From assembly GCA_934500705.1 (NCBI GenBank), contig CAKSTI010000003.1, positions 1 to 64,000 on the forward strand: a DNA stretch of 64,000 bases. The letters run 5' to 3'. The stretch is from an uncultured Clostridia bacterium (GTDB lineage: Bacteria > Bacillota > Clostridia > UMGS1810). The translations under genes and the position numbers were made by a program. The notes beneath the pieces were generated by a model. It did not search any database. It was not told the origin of the DNA and saw only the letters and a list, made by a program, of their open reading frames with translations. How positions within the stretch are numbered: the stretch's first letter is position 1; every line of letters begins with the position of its first letter. Positions 18,516-27,104 of the stretch are shown here, in pieces.

Positions 18516-18998
18516 ATGATATTTACCGGTAATGGCGACAGAGGCAGGAGCAATATAATTAACCAAAAGGGAATTTATAAAGACGACATAGTCTTTGACG
18601 TTCTCGGTACAATAGACGAACTCAGCGCAAACCTTGCGCTGGCAAAGGCATACGGCGACGGCGAATTAAAGAGCGAGATTGAGTCAATCCAGAGGGAACT
18701 TGTGAGCGTTGCGGCATACTTTGCCGGGGGTGATTTGTTTGCATTTGCGGCGGCAACCAAGATGACGGAGAAAAAAATATCACAGTGCGGCGATGATGAA
18801 CTTGCAGAGTTTTCAATCGGCGACGGCAACGTCTGTGCGGCGCATATCGACATTGCAAGAACCGTGTGCCGCAGACTCGAAAGAGCGGTTGTCCGATACA
18901 CCAAAAACCGTGACTGCGCATACGAAACCGTTGCTTATTTTAACAGGCTTTCGGATTATCTTTTCGCATTGGCACGCAGAGAGGAGAAAAAGATATGA
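18516..18998 (+). CDS. PduO-type ATP:cob(I)alamin adenosyltransferase
   Basis: A 160-residue protein matching the Cob_adeno_trans fold. The N-terminus MIFTGNGDRGRSNIINQKGI corresponds to the ATP-binding TGxGD.G motif, VFDVLGTIDELSANLALAK to the GTIDELN motif, and the C-terminus has RTVCRRLERAVV and NRLSDYLFALARR. It converts cob(I)alamin to adenosylcobalamin. It is shorter than the usual ~180-190 residues and divergent in the ATP loop. It follows ftsY by one base and overlaps the next secreted-protein gene by 4 bases. No cobalamin pathway gene is nearby. Confidence 0.75.
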   Translation: MIFTGNGDRGRSNIINQKGIYKDDIVFDVLGTIDELSANLALAKAYGDGELKSEIESIQRELVSVAAYFAGGDLFAFAAATKMTEKKISQCGDDELAEFSIGDGNVCAAHIDIARTVCRRLERAVVRYTKNRDCAYETVAYFNRLSDYLFALARREEKKI

Positions 18999-21406
18999 AA
19001 AAATTTTTAGCTTTTGTGTTTGTTATTCTGCTTGTGCCCGTGGTGGCATTTGCGTCCGAACTCAGTCCCAAAGACCTTGTCTTTGAGCCTGACACGTCGG
19101 GAAAATACATATACTGCAACAACGTTGAATTTATTTCAAGATACGACCTTGCCGACACTTCCAACCCCAAGCCGAAATACATAATGAACAACGAGCTTGA
19201 AAGCGGAAAGTACGCATTTTTTGCCTCGCACGTAAACCACACCGAACTCCGTGACGCAAACGGCGCTATGACCGAGGCAGGCTTTGACATTGAGCTTGAC
19301 GTCAAGTTTACCGCAGCCGAGGACACAACCGTTACCGTTACCGCTCTCGGCTTTGAAGTGCCGGAGAACAAAAAATACTATTATAACGGCAATTCATACA
19401 CCTACGAGGAGGCGTGGGGCTGTCTTAATGCCTGGGCATCATACAAGCAAATACCAATCCGTCAGATGGAGTCGGGCAAAACATACGAGCCTATGGCGTT
19501 TGAGCCTGTAACCGTGACTTTAAAGGCGGGCGAAACGTTCTACCTCAGCAGTATAATTCCAAACTACCGTGCCGTGCCGTTTTACAGACCTGTGCACCTG
19601 CTTGCGGATTTTGAAGTCAGCGGAAAAACATCCTGCGACGTGTGCGCTTTCAAGTCCTGCGGCGACCTCGGAAGTCGTGAAAACCTTAGCGGCAACGTGG
19701 CGTTCGGAGCGTATGAGCGTGACCGCCAGTACAAAGGTATTGCCGACAGTTTGAACAGTGCGTCCGTAGATCTCAGCTACGCCGTGGACGACTGGGTGGG
19801 CGGTGACACATTTTTCCCCGTCCGTGTTTACAACCGTTACGTTCCGGAGGGCAACGATGTAAATGTGTGGGTTACAAACATCAATCCGAGCGCCGATATA
19901 TGGTCTAAAAAAACTGCGGCGTCGTCCGATATGATGAAGTTTAAGTATTACGACCCGTCCAAACGCAGCTACTACGGTTCGGGGGTCAAAGACGCCGACA
20001 AGGACGACGTATGGTACTTTGACACCAAGCACAGCGATACTGCGGCATTTCCGGGCAATGCGAGCGGAAAGAATAAAATCACATATAAACCGAATTATGA
20101 ACTCGACATTTCCTCATCGGAGGAATACGCCTGCAATCTCGGCAACTACGGCGTAAGCCTTGTATATAATTACACTATTAAAAATGACGGAGAGGTAACG
20201 AGGTTTGCCGCATTTAACATCAACACAACCTCAAATAATATTGTAATAGTCCGTGACGCCGACGGAGAGGTTGTAAACGGCTATGCGCTCTGCAAAGGCT
20301 CAGGCTCGGCAAAGAGCAATGATACCCTTGCGTGCATAGAACTCCCCGGACTTTCGGAAACAAAGTTTTCGATAGAGGTAATTCTCCCCACAAACTATGT
20401 GGGCGGTATGGAAAATTCTCTTGTTTTAAAGGACTTTCCGACGGTAATTCCCGTATACGAAAACGCCTACCAGGAGGTTGCCTGGGATTATTCGTGGACG
20501 GGCAGAGAGTATGTAAAGTGGCAGGGCGGCAGGCTCTATCTTTCCGATGACCTTAAAGAGTGGCGTGAACAGCCGCTGACAAGCGAAACCGAAAAGATTT
20601 TCCACGATAATTGGAGCGAGTACCGCATAATGTACGCAAACGGCGGATATGTTGTAAAACCGTGCATATATGACTCAATTCCGTACTACGGCGCAAGGGA
20701 ATATTTCAGAGATGTGTATTTCCTCAATGAGGACTTTACGCTCAAAGATACCGTGCACTTTAACCGCTACCCCACGGATATGTCATTTGCCAAAGGTGAG
20801 TACTTTGTGAATGCCGGCAGCCGCTACAAGTCCTCCGACGGCAAAGAGTGGAGCATAACACAGCAAAAGGGCAGTATGCCCGTAGATAACGGAAAGCGCT
20901 TTTGCGGTTATACCTTAAACGGCAGTATATACCTCTCACCCGACGGCAGTAACTATGCCCCCGTTGTTTTCTTTGGCAAAAAGCCGCTGTTCATAGAGTG
21001 CGTTGGCGACGTTTACTATTCTATTGATAAAAACACCTTGCTTTTGTCCGCCGACGGTATTTACTGGGACGAGTATGCCTTTGATGAAAGGATTGACCTT
21101 GTGCGCAGAATAGGGGATAAAATATCGGTAAACGGAAAGTACGAAATCGAATATAAACCGACAGAAAAAACCGCCGTGTCCATAAACGGAAAATACGTTT
21201 CATTCACAAGCGGTGTGCATTTTGATGAAAACGGCTCGGCATTGGTAAACGGTACCGAACTTGCAGAGATGCTGGGCAGCGACACCGCCTTTTCGATAGG
21301 CGGAATAGGCACAGACGGCTTTGTTCCAATCAGAGCGTGTGCCGAGCTTGCGGGATACAAGGTAGATTATGACGGCAAAACCGATACTGTAATACTGACA
21401 AAATAG
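18995..21406 (+). CDS. Large secreted protein with Asp-box-like repeats and copper-amine-oxidase-N (stalk) domain
   Basis: An 803-residue exported protein. A signal peptide, MKKFLAFVFVILLVPVVAFA, has likely cleavage after about residue 20. The first ~490 residues are beta-rich and unrecognised. From about 505 to 700 there are recurring S-x-D-G-x-x-W-like units (near 508, 612, 648, 683), as in BNR/Asp-box propeller blades. The last ~75 residues (SINGKYVSF...NGTELAEMLG...GFVPIRACAELAGYKVDYDG) match the copper amine oxidase N-terminal (stalk) domain of Clostridia. Its ATG overlaps the adenosyltransferase stop (ATGA). The role is unknown; a cell-surface or secreted binding protein is likely. Confidence 0.7.
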   Translation: MKKFLAFVFVILLVPVVAFASELSPKDLVFEPDTSGKYIYCNNVEFISRYDLADTSNPKPKYIMNNELESGKYAFFASHVNHTELRDANGAMTEAGFDIELDVKFTAAEDTTVTVTALGFEVPENKKYYYNGNSYTYEEAWGCLNAWASYKQIPIRQMESGKTYEPMAFEPVTVTLKAGETFYLSSIIPNYRAVPFYRPVHLLADFEVSGKTSCDVCAFKSCGDLGSRENLSGNVAFGAYERDRQYKGIADSLNSASVDLSYAVDDWVGGDTFFPVRVYNRYVPEGNDVNVWVTNINPSADIWSKKTAASSDMMKFKYYDPSKRSYYGSGVKDADKDDVWYFDTKHSDTAAFPGNASGKNKITYKPNYELDISSSEEYACNLGNYGVSLVYNYTIKNDGEVTRFAAFNINTTSNNIVIVRDADGEVVNGYALCKGSGSAKSNDTLACIELPGLSETKFSIEVILPTNYVGGMENSLVLKDFPTVIPVYENAYQEVAWDYSWTGREYVKWQGGRLYLSDDLKEWREQPLTSETEKIFHDNWSEYRIMYANGGYVVKPCIYDSIPYYGAREYFRDVYFLNEDFTLKDTVHFNRYPTDMSFAKGEYFVNAGSRYKSSDGKEWSITQQKGSMPVDNGKRFCGYTLNGSIYLSPDGSNYAPVVFFGKKPLFIECVGDVYYSIDKNTLLLSADGIYWDEYAFDERIDLVRRIGDKISVNGKYEIEYKPTEKTAVSINGKYVSFTSGVHFDENGSALVNGTELAEMLGSDTAFSIGGIGTDGFVPIRACAELAGYKVDYDGKTDTVILTK

Positions 21407-21439
21407 AGCAAACTTTGTCGGGCAAAGCGCCCTTTCAAA

Positions 21440-21448
21440 TGGTATAAT
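21440..21448 (+). promoter_or_regulatory. Extended -10 promoter element
   Basis: TGGTATAAT, 20 bp before the AraC-type gene; no convincing -35. A small GGGC/GCCC hairpin precedes it. Confidence 0.4.
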
Positions 21449-21467
21449 TGACCAAGAGGTGATACAA

Positions 21468-22325
21468 ATGGAGTGGCTGGACGCAATAGGTAAATCGATT
21501 GAGTACATTGAGGAGCACATTGCCGATGATATTACGGTAAGTGACGTTGCGGATTATTTGTATATGTCGCCGTTTTATTTTCAAAAAGGCTTTTCGATGC
21601 TGTGCGGTTACACCGTTTCGGAGTACATCAGAAACCGGCGCCTTGCTCTTGCCGGCGGCGAACTTCTGACGACCGATGCCAAAATAATCGACATAGCGCT
21701 CAAATACGGTTATGACTCACCGGACGGATTTACAAAAGCGTTCACCAGATTTCACAACGTATCGCCGAGCGTGGTGCAGAGGGATAAGGTTATGATTAAA
21801 ACCTTTGCTCCGCTCAAAATCAATATATCATTGAAAGGCGGTTACATTATGAACTACAAAATCGAGAAAAAAGAGAGCTTTAAGGTGCTCGGCGTATCAA
21901 AACGCTTTGATTACGAAACCTGCAAAGAGGAGATACCCAAATTCTGGCAGGAGCATTATGCGTGCGGAAACGGAAAATATGTCTGCGGAATGTTCGGAGT
22001 AAACATTGATGAAAAAATGGGCGGCGAGAGCTTTGAATACCTCATTGCCGATGCCTACGACCCGTCAAAGGAAGTACCGGGCGGCTTTGAAGTAAAAACC
22101 GTTCCGGAATTTACCTGGGCGATGTTTTCCTGCGACGGACCGATGCCTGAGGCTTTGCAGGACGTCAACCAAGAGATATTTTCGCAGTGGCTCCCGGCGC
22201 TCAAAGAATATGAGTTTGCGGCAGGCTACTGCATAGAAAAATATGACGATGCGAGCAAGTATCCCAAAGGCACTATGGACGAAAACTACCATTCGGAAAT
22301 ATGGATACCGATTAAAAAAATCTGA
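21468..22325 (+). CDS. AraC-type HTH protein with GyrI-like effector-binding domain
   Basis: A 285-residue regulator in the Rob/BmrR-like layout. The N-terminal AraC double helix-turn-helix spans about 5-105 (ITVSDVADYLYMSPFYFQKG, IDIALKYGYDSPDGFTKAF). A C-terminal GyrI-like/AraC effector-binding domain follows from about 125 (MNYKIEKKESFKVLGVSKRF to IWIPIKK). Members bind small amphipathic or drug-like ligands and activate efflux or stress genes. A GTG at 21459 is in frame, but the ATG at 21468 has AGAGG at the right distance. Targets are not evident; the next genes encode a two-component system. Confidence 0.85.
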   Translation: MEWLDAIGKSIEYIEEHIADDITVSDVADYLYMSPFYFQKGFSMLCGYTVSEYIRNRRLALAGGELLTTDAKIIDIALKYGYDSPDGFTKAFTRFHNVSPSVVQRDKVMIKTFAPLKINISLKGGYIMNYKIEKKESFKVLGVSKRFDYETCKEEIPKFWQEHYACGNGKYVCGMFGVNIDEKMGGESFEYLIADAYDPSKEVPGGFEVKTVPEFTWAMFSCDGPMPEALQDVNQEIFSQWLPALKEYEFAAGYCIEKYDDASKYPKGTMDENYHSEIWIPIKKI

Positions 22326-22355
22326 ATTTTAAATGCCGATAATGAGGAAAGATGT

Positions 22356-23060
22356 ATGAGAATAGCTGTTTGTGACGATGAAATCAAAGACAGAAAAATA
22401 ATTTCGGAGGCTTTAAGAAGCACCGTGGGCGAATGCAGCATATCAGAGTTCGACAACGGTTACGAGCTTTTGGAGAGCCACAAATCTCTGCCGTTCGATT
22501 TTATTATCTTAGACATCATTATGCCTCGGATAAGCGGCATCGACACTGCGGCAATGCTTAGAACAACCGACGTACACACGCCGGTTGTTTTCGTGTCATC
22601 AAGTGAGGAATTCGGCGTGCAGAGTTACCGTGTCTTTGCCTTTGACTATCTTTTAAAACCTCTTGATACGTCACAGCTCAGAGCGTGTATGCAAAGACTT
22701 TTTAAATGCAAAAGGGGAGAGGAGTGCCTCACGGTTACGTATTGCGGCACAGACACAAAAATTCTGCTCTCAAACATTGAATATCTCGAAAGCAATTTGA
22801 GAAAGGTGATTTTTGCCCTGTCCGGAAACCGTGAAATAGAAGTTATCGGAAAGCTCACGGATTACGAGGACTTTCTGCTCTCTCACGGCTTTTGCCGCTG
22901 TCACAAGAGTTATATAGTAAACATCGAACATATAGACAGCATAGACTCGGACGTATTTTGCCTTACGGGCGGAAAGAAAATTAAAATTTCCAGAACATAT
23001 CTCCAAGGCGCCAAAAAGGCGTATTTTGATTATGTTTTTTCATCGGGGGTGTCGCTGTGA
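22356..23060 (+). CDS. LytTR-family response regulator (AgrA-like)
   Basis: A 234-residue two-component regulator. The receiver domain carries the acidic pocket (CDDE near residues 5-8), the phospho-acceptor D in FIILDIIMP near 53, and K in LLKPLD near 105. The C-terminal LytTR DNA-binding domain (about 135-230) has LESNLRKVIF, GFCRCHKSYIVNI and ISRTYLQ. The stop overlaps the start of the histidine kinase by 4 bases. The layout is that of AgrA with AgrC, but no AgrB or AgrD gene is adjacent, so the signal is unknown. Confidence 0.87.
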   Translation: MRIAVCDDEIKDRKIISEALRSTVGECSISEFDNGYELLESHKSLPFDFIILDIIMPRISGIDTAAMLRTTDVHTPVVFVSSSEEFGVQSYRVFAFDYLLKPLDTSQLRACMQRLFKCKRGEECLTVTYCGTDTKILLSNIEYLESNLRKVIFALSGNREIEVIGKLTDYEDFLLSHGFCRCHKSYIVNIEHIDSIDSDVFCLTGGKKIKISRTYLQGAKKAYFDYVFSSGVSL

Positions 23061-24325
23061 GCAATTTTAAAGAGATTGCAACTCTGTTTGCTCTCCTTTT
23101 CATCTGCACCCTTGACGGTTATTCTATGATGAATTACCGCCTGAGCGCAAAAAAGTCATACGGCTGTTTTGCCGTGGTTGCCGTGATTTGTCTTGTTGTC
23201 AACTCATACATAGCAATCCGATACGGCAGTGCGGTTTTGAGAAATGTAATAATTTTTACCATAGGATTTCCGTATTTTGCACTTATTCTGCTGATTACCG
23301 ACAACAAAATATCTCAAACGGTTTTTAATTTTTGGCTCTGGATAAACGTGTACGAGATAATTACCAATTTTTCTATGTTTGTCAATGACTGCACGTTTGC
23401 AAACGACACTTTCCTCGCTCTTATGCGCCTGGCGCTTCTGGGCGGATATTTTGCCCTGTATAACCTCTGCCTGCGCACTCCGCACAGACAGCTTATGGAG
23501 ATGCCAAACGTCAACTGGTGGTTTTTCTCATTTATTCCGCTGTTTTTCACCGCACTTTTGACCCTTGTAAATTATAACTTTGACGGCAGCGGACGTTTCG
23601 CCCGCAATTATCCCATACTGCTCACGGTGCACATTCTTATGATTTTTGTGTATCTGTTGATATTTTATACCTTAAAAACGGTGTACGACGCTATGGAAAA
23701 GGAACATTTTGCACGGAGTATGAAAGAGCAGATTGCCTTGCAGAAAAAGCAGTATGAATTTTACCTTGAAAAAATGCAGAGCGAGCGTATATTCCGCCAC
23801 GATGCAAGACACCGTGATACAATACTTTTGGGCTATTTCGACAGGGGAGATGTCAGCGGTGCAAAGAAGTTTTTAAGCGCCGAGATGGGCAGAATTTCCC
23901 ATAGCTCCGACGCTGTTTTCTGCGGAAACGTCGCAGTAAATTCCGTGCTTTCGCAGTATTCGTCAAAGGCGGAAAACAGGAAAATTTCGTTTGCCGTCCG
24001 TGCCGATGTTCCCCAAAACCTCTCGTGCGACGAGGCGGAATTTTGCGTAATGCTGTCCAATCTGCTCGAAAACAGCCTTGATGCCGCAAAGGACGGTATC
24101 AGCGTGGAAATAAGGTGTCACAACAGGCAAATATCAATTAAGATTGAAAATGACTATGACGGTGAGATAAAAAAAGACACCGCCGGAGGCTATCTTACAA
24201 CAAAGCCGGGAGGAACGGGTCTGGGGCTTAAAAGCGTTGCCGCAATAATTAAGGAAAATAACGGATTTTTGGAAATCTCGGACGCAGGTGAAAAGTTCAT
24301 AGTATTTGCAACCCTTAAAAACTGA
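23057..24325 (+). CDS. GHKL sensor histidine kinase (AgrC-like)
   Basis: A 422-residue membrane kinase. About six N-terminal transmembrane helices span residues 1-220, followed by a coiled linker. The phospho-acceptor histidine is in IFRHDARHRD near 255. The GHKL ATPase domain carries the N box NLLENSLDAA near 338 and the G box GTGLGLKSVAAI near 390. It pairs with the LytTR regulator just upstream, probably sensing a peptide or membrane signal. A terminator follows. Confidence 0.88.
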   Translation: MSNFKEIATLFALLFICTLDGYSMMNYRLSAKKSYGCFAVVAVICLVVNSYIAIRYGSAVLRNVIIFTIGFPYFALILLITDNKISQTVFNFWLWINVYEIITNFSMFVNDCTFANDTFLALMRLALLGGYFALYNLCLRTPHRQLMEMPNVNWWFFSFIPLFFTALLTLVNYNFDGSGRFARNYPILLTVHILMIFVYLLIFYTLKTVYDAMEKEHFARSMKEQIALQKKQYEFYLEKMQSERIFRHDARHRDTILLGYFDRGDVSGAKKFLSAEMGRISHSSDAVFCGNVAVNSVLSQYSSKAENRKISFAVRADVPQNLSCDEAEFCVMLSNLLENSLDAAKDGISVEIRCHNRQISIKIENDYDGEIKKDTAGGYLTTKPGGTGLGLKSVAAIIKENNGFLEISDAGEKFIVFATLKN

Positions 24326-24328
24326 TAA

Positions 24329-24362
24329 ACCCGACGGGGCAGAACGCCGCCGTCGGGTATTT
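24329..24362. terminator. Terminator between convergent kinase and GH31 genes
   Basis: A 9-bp ACCCGACGG / CCGTCGGGT stem extended by GGC/GCC with a bulge, then ATTTCC. It probably serves both directions. Confidence 0.6.
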
Positions 24363-24365
24363 CCG

Positions 24366-25883
24366 TCAGCACTTTTTAAAGTATAAGAGTTTATCAAGCG
24401 GAGCGTCCAAAACGAGCGTTTGCGCTCTGTCCGAGACTACGTTGCCCTTTTCGTCACACCATTTTCCGTCGGGGAACTTTACACTGCGGCTTACTGCGCC
24501 TTTTTTAAGAACGGGCGCAACCATATATTCATCGCCGAGCATATACTGGTCGCAAACGTGCTCAAAGCCTTCATTGGGGAATTGATATTCCATACATCTG
24601 AATATCGGCTCTCCCGTCTTTGCGCTCTCTTTGGCAAGGCTGTATATATATTTTCCAAACTTTTTGTGGAGCATAATCGCCTTTTTAACAAGCTTCCAGT
24701 TCTTTGCGGAGAGTACTCTCCAAGGCGCCGCCGACACCTGCATCATCGGCATAAGCGCATTTGTCTGTGCCCAGCGGACAAAGAGCTCCTCATCAAGTTC
24801 AGCCCCCTCGCCGTACATTCCTCCGCCGACCATATCCGGGCAGCAGTATGCATAGCCGAGCAGAGTTTGTACGGTTGTATTTGGAATTAAGGTGTTGAGT
24901 CCAAAGTTATCCCAGCTGTGCGATTTGTCGTGCAGACGTGCAACTATTGGGCGTCCGCCGCTGTTGTGCGCCGCACGGTATTCGTTGAATTTGTACTTTT
25001 CACCCATACGGTTAAAGGCAGTTGTCTGATTTCTCGCCGCCATAGGCGTATATATTATGTCGTCGTCACGGTACATAGATGCGTCGCCGGCGTCAAACTT
25101 GTAGCCGTCAATGCCGTATCTTTCCACAAGATTGTCAAGCTGAGCGTGCATCCACTTGACGGCGTCGGGATTTGTAAAGTCTATCATTGGGCTGAAACCG
25201 CTCCACCATCTTCTTATTGCAACCTCACCGTCTTTATCTTTGAGGAAATATCCCATACGGCGCAGTTCCTTAAACCTGTTTCCCGCACCCGACACGATGG
25301 GCGATGTCCACAGCATAACTTTAAATCCCATTTTGTGAAGTTCGTATACAAGATATGCCGGGTCGGGAATTTTGCCCTTGTGGAATTCGAGAACGCCGTA
25401 GTCTTCCTGCCAGCCGCCGTCTATCATCATAACACCCGACGGCAGACCGTTGTCAAGTATTCCTCTTGCGTATCTTAAAATATTTTCGGTTGTCTGGTCG
25501 GTTCCCAGCTCCATCCAGGTGTTGTACTGCGGTGCGGTAAAAAACAGCTTGTCGGGAAGTGTTCCCGTAAACGGAAAATGCTTTTTCATTGCCGCTTTGT
25601 ATGCACCCTTTAAAGTCCCGTGTCCCTCGCTGATTTCAAAGGGAGTGCCGTTTGTGCAGTCGAGCAGAATTTCGCCGTCTTTAAAAGCTGTGGTAAACGG
25701 GTTGTCATTCCATATATAGCGTCCCTTTGAGGATAAAAACAGGCTTGCCGACTGGTCGTTCTCACGGTTTCTGGTTCTTATGCCAACCGTTACATCGCTC
25801 TTTTCGTCATACGGCATATCGCACCCGTCGGGCACTTTGCCGCCCCACCAGCATTCATTTTTTAACATTTTCATCTTTTCCAT
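24366..25883 (-). CDS. Glycoside hydrolase family 31 (alpha-glucosidase-like)
   Basis: A 505-residue cytosolic enzyme. A short beta N-domain is followed by the TIM barrel with MMIDGGWQEDYG and GFKVMLWTSPIV. The GH31 nucleophile aspartate is in IDGYKFDAGD near residue 262, and a likely acid/base aspartate is in ARLHDKSHSWDN. It is shorter than classic alpha-glucosidases (650-800), as in the compact GH31 group that includes sulfoquinovosidase- and galactosidase-like forms. The ATG at 25883 lies 7 bases after GGAGGG; an upstream TTG is rejected. No signal peptide. The exact sugar is unknown. Confidence 0.85.
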   Translation of the reverse strand: MEKMKMLKNECWWGGKVPDGCDMPYDEKSDVTVGIRTRNRENDQSASLFLSSKGRYIWNDNPFTTAFKDGEILLDCTNGTPFEISEGHGTLKGAYKAAMKKHFPFTGTLPDKLFFTAPQYNTWMELGTDQTTENILRYARGILDNGLPSGVMMIDGGWQEDYGVLEFHKGKIPDPAYLVYELHKMGFKVMLWTSPIVSGAGNRFKELRRMGYFLKDKDGEVAIRRWWSGFSPMIDFTNPDAVKWMHAQLDNLVERYGIDGYKFDAGDASMYRDDDIIYTPMAARNQTTAFNRMGEKYKFNEYRAAHNSGGRPIVARLHDKSHSWDNFGLNTLIPNTTVQTLLGYAYCCPDMVGGGMYGEGAELDEELFVRWAQTNALMPMMQVSAAPWRVLSAKNWKLVKKAIMLHKKFGKYIYSLAKESAKTGEPIFRCMEYQFPNEGFEHVCDQYMLGDEYMVAPVLKKGAVSRSVKFPDGKWCDEKGNVVSDRAQTLVLDAPLDKLLYFKKC

Positions 25884-25959
25884 AGATGTTCCCTCCAAAA
25901 AATCATAGGTTTAATCTGCATAAAAGTCTGTAAAGATTTAAATTTTATAACCTAGATGA

Positions 25960-25989
25960 ATTGTACCATAAATTCAGGCTTTGCAACAA
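25960..25989 (-). promoter_or_regulatory. Possible GH31 promoter
   Basis: Minus strand TTGTTG (25984-25989), 18-bp spacer, TACAAT (25960-25965). The rest of 25884-26082 is AT-rich with nothing else recognisable. Confidence 0.35.
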
Positions 25990-26082
25990 CAAAAATGCCC
26001 AAATACACTATAAAAATTAACCTTACAAGAAATATTTACACCTTTTTTGCGAGTCTAAAAGATTTAATTGGTAAAAAAAGTA

Positions 26083-26111
26083 TTGATTATTTCATATTTT
26101 TGTAGTATAAT
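26083..26111 (+). promoter_or_regulatory. Promoter of amino-acid ABC operon
   Basis: TTGATT (26083-26088), 17-bp spacer, TATAAT (26106-26111). The ~80-base leader carries a TGCAGG/CCTGCA hairpin (26140-26159). Confidence 0.65.
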
Positions 26112-26196
26112 ACTCTTAATTGTTTGTAACATTTGCATATGCAGGACGTCCGACCTGCAACTATACTAACAACGGACAGAAAGGATAGGGTACAGT

Positions 26197-27018
26197 ATGT
26201 TTAAGAAAATTACGGCATTAACAATGACTGCGGCACTTTGCTTATCGTTTGCTTCGTGCGGCAAAAAGGCAGAGGACTCAAAGAAGGTTACTCTCGCCGC
26301 CAAAACCAGTACAATGAGTGCGGAACTTACAGAGCAGTACGCTAAGGAGTACGGCTTTGACGTTGTTTATTACGAAGATTCGCCCACAATGTATCAGGCA
26401 GTTATGAACGGAACAAACGCAGCTTGTTTTGAGGACCGTTCCGTTATCGGCTGGGCAATTAAAGAGGAAGGTTTAAAGCTCAAAACCGTAGGCGAGATTG
26501 AGAATGCGGCAGAGTACGGTTTTGCCGTTAAAAAAGGTCAGAGCGCAGACCTTCTTAAAATGTTCAACGCAGGTCTTGCAAACATTAAGGCAAGCGGTGA
26601 GTATGACGATATACTTAAAAAATACGGTTACGGCGATAAAGCATATAAAGACGACAATGCAAAGAGAGCGGAAAGCGGAGTTAAACCCTCAAAGAAATAT
26701 GTTATTTATTCCGACAACTCTTTTGCACCGTTCGAGTTCCTCGACACAAAGACAAACAAATATGTGGGCGTTGATATGGATATTCTCGCCGCTGTTGCAA
26801 AAGACCAGGGCTTTGAGTACGAAGTTAAGAACGAAGGTTTTGACGCATCTATGGGTGCAGTTCAGTCCGGACAGGCAGACGCTATGATTGCCGGAATGAC
26901 AATAACCGATGAAAGAAAGAAAACATTCGACTTCTCCGACGGATATTTTTCCGACGGTCAGATTATGGTTGTTCCCGAAAAGAGCAGCATAAAATCGGTT
27001 GCTGACCTTGCAAAATAA
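26197..27018 (+). CDS. Amino-acid ABC transporter binding lipoprotein, circularly permuted
   Basis: A 273-residue lipoprotein. The signal MFKKITALTMTAALCLSFAS ends at a lipobox-like FASC with C21. Residues ~31-145 (VTLAAKTST..., ACFEDRSVIGWAI, YGFAVKKGQSADLLKMFNAG, IKASGEYDDILKKYG) match the C-terminal half of GlnH-like class II binding proteins. Residues ~166-273 (KKYVIYSDNSFAPFEF, YVGVDMDILAAVAK, IAGMTITDERKKTFDFSDGY, ending SIKSVADLAK) match the N-terminal half. Both lobes and the ligand-contact strands are present, but in swapped order. It binds the substrate for the permease and ATPase downstream; the ligand is likely a polar amino acid. See findings. Confidence 0.85.
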   Translation: MFKKITALTMTAALCLSFASCGKKAEDSKKVTLAAKTSTMSAELTEQYAKEYGFDVVYYEDSPTMYQAVMNGTNAACFEDRSVIGWAIKEEGLKLKTVGEIENAAEYGFAVKKGQSADLLKMFNAGLANIKASGEYDDILKKYGYGDKAYKDDNAKRAESGVKPSKKYVIYSDNSFAPFEFLDTKTNKYVGVDMDILAAVAKDQGFEYEVKNEGFDASMGAVQSGQADAMIAGMTITDERKKTFDFSDGYFSDGQIMVVPEKSSIKSVADLAK

Positions 27019-27040
27019 TTGTAGTTTTAATTTGGCAGCA

Positions 27041-27075
27041 TTCAGCATAACAGGGTTTTGCCCTGTTATGCTGAA
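27041..27075 (+). other. Intercistronic hairpin between binding protein and permease
   Basis: A perfect 15-bp stem (27041-27055 with 27061-27075), loop TTTTG, then AAATATTTTTA. It is partly terminator-like and would give more binding-protein mRNA than permease mRNA, as is usual in ABC import operons. Confidence 0.75.
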
Positions 27076-27104
27076 AAATATTTTTACGTGTTAGAGAGAG
27101 TACT

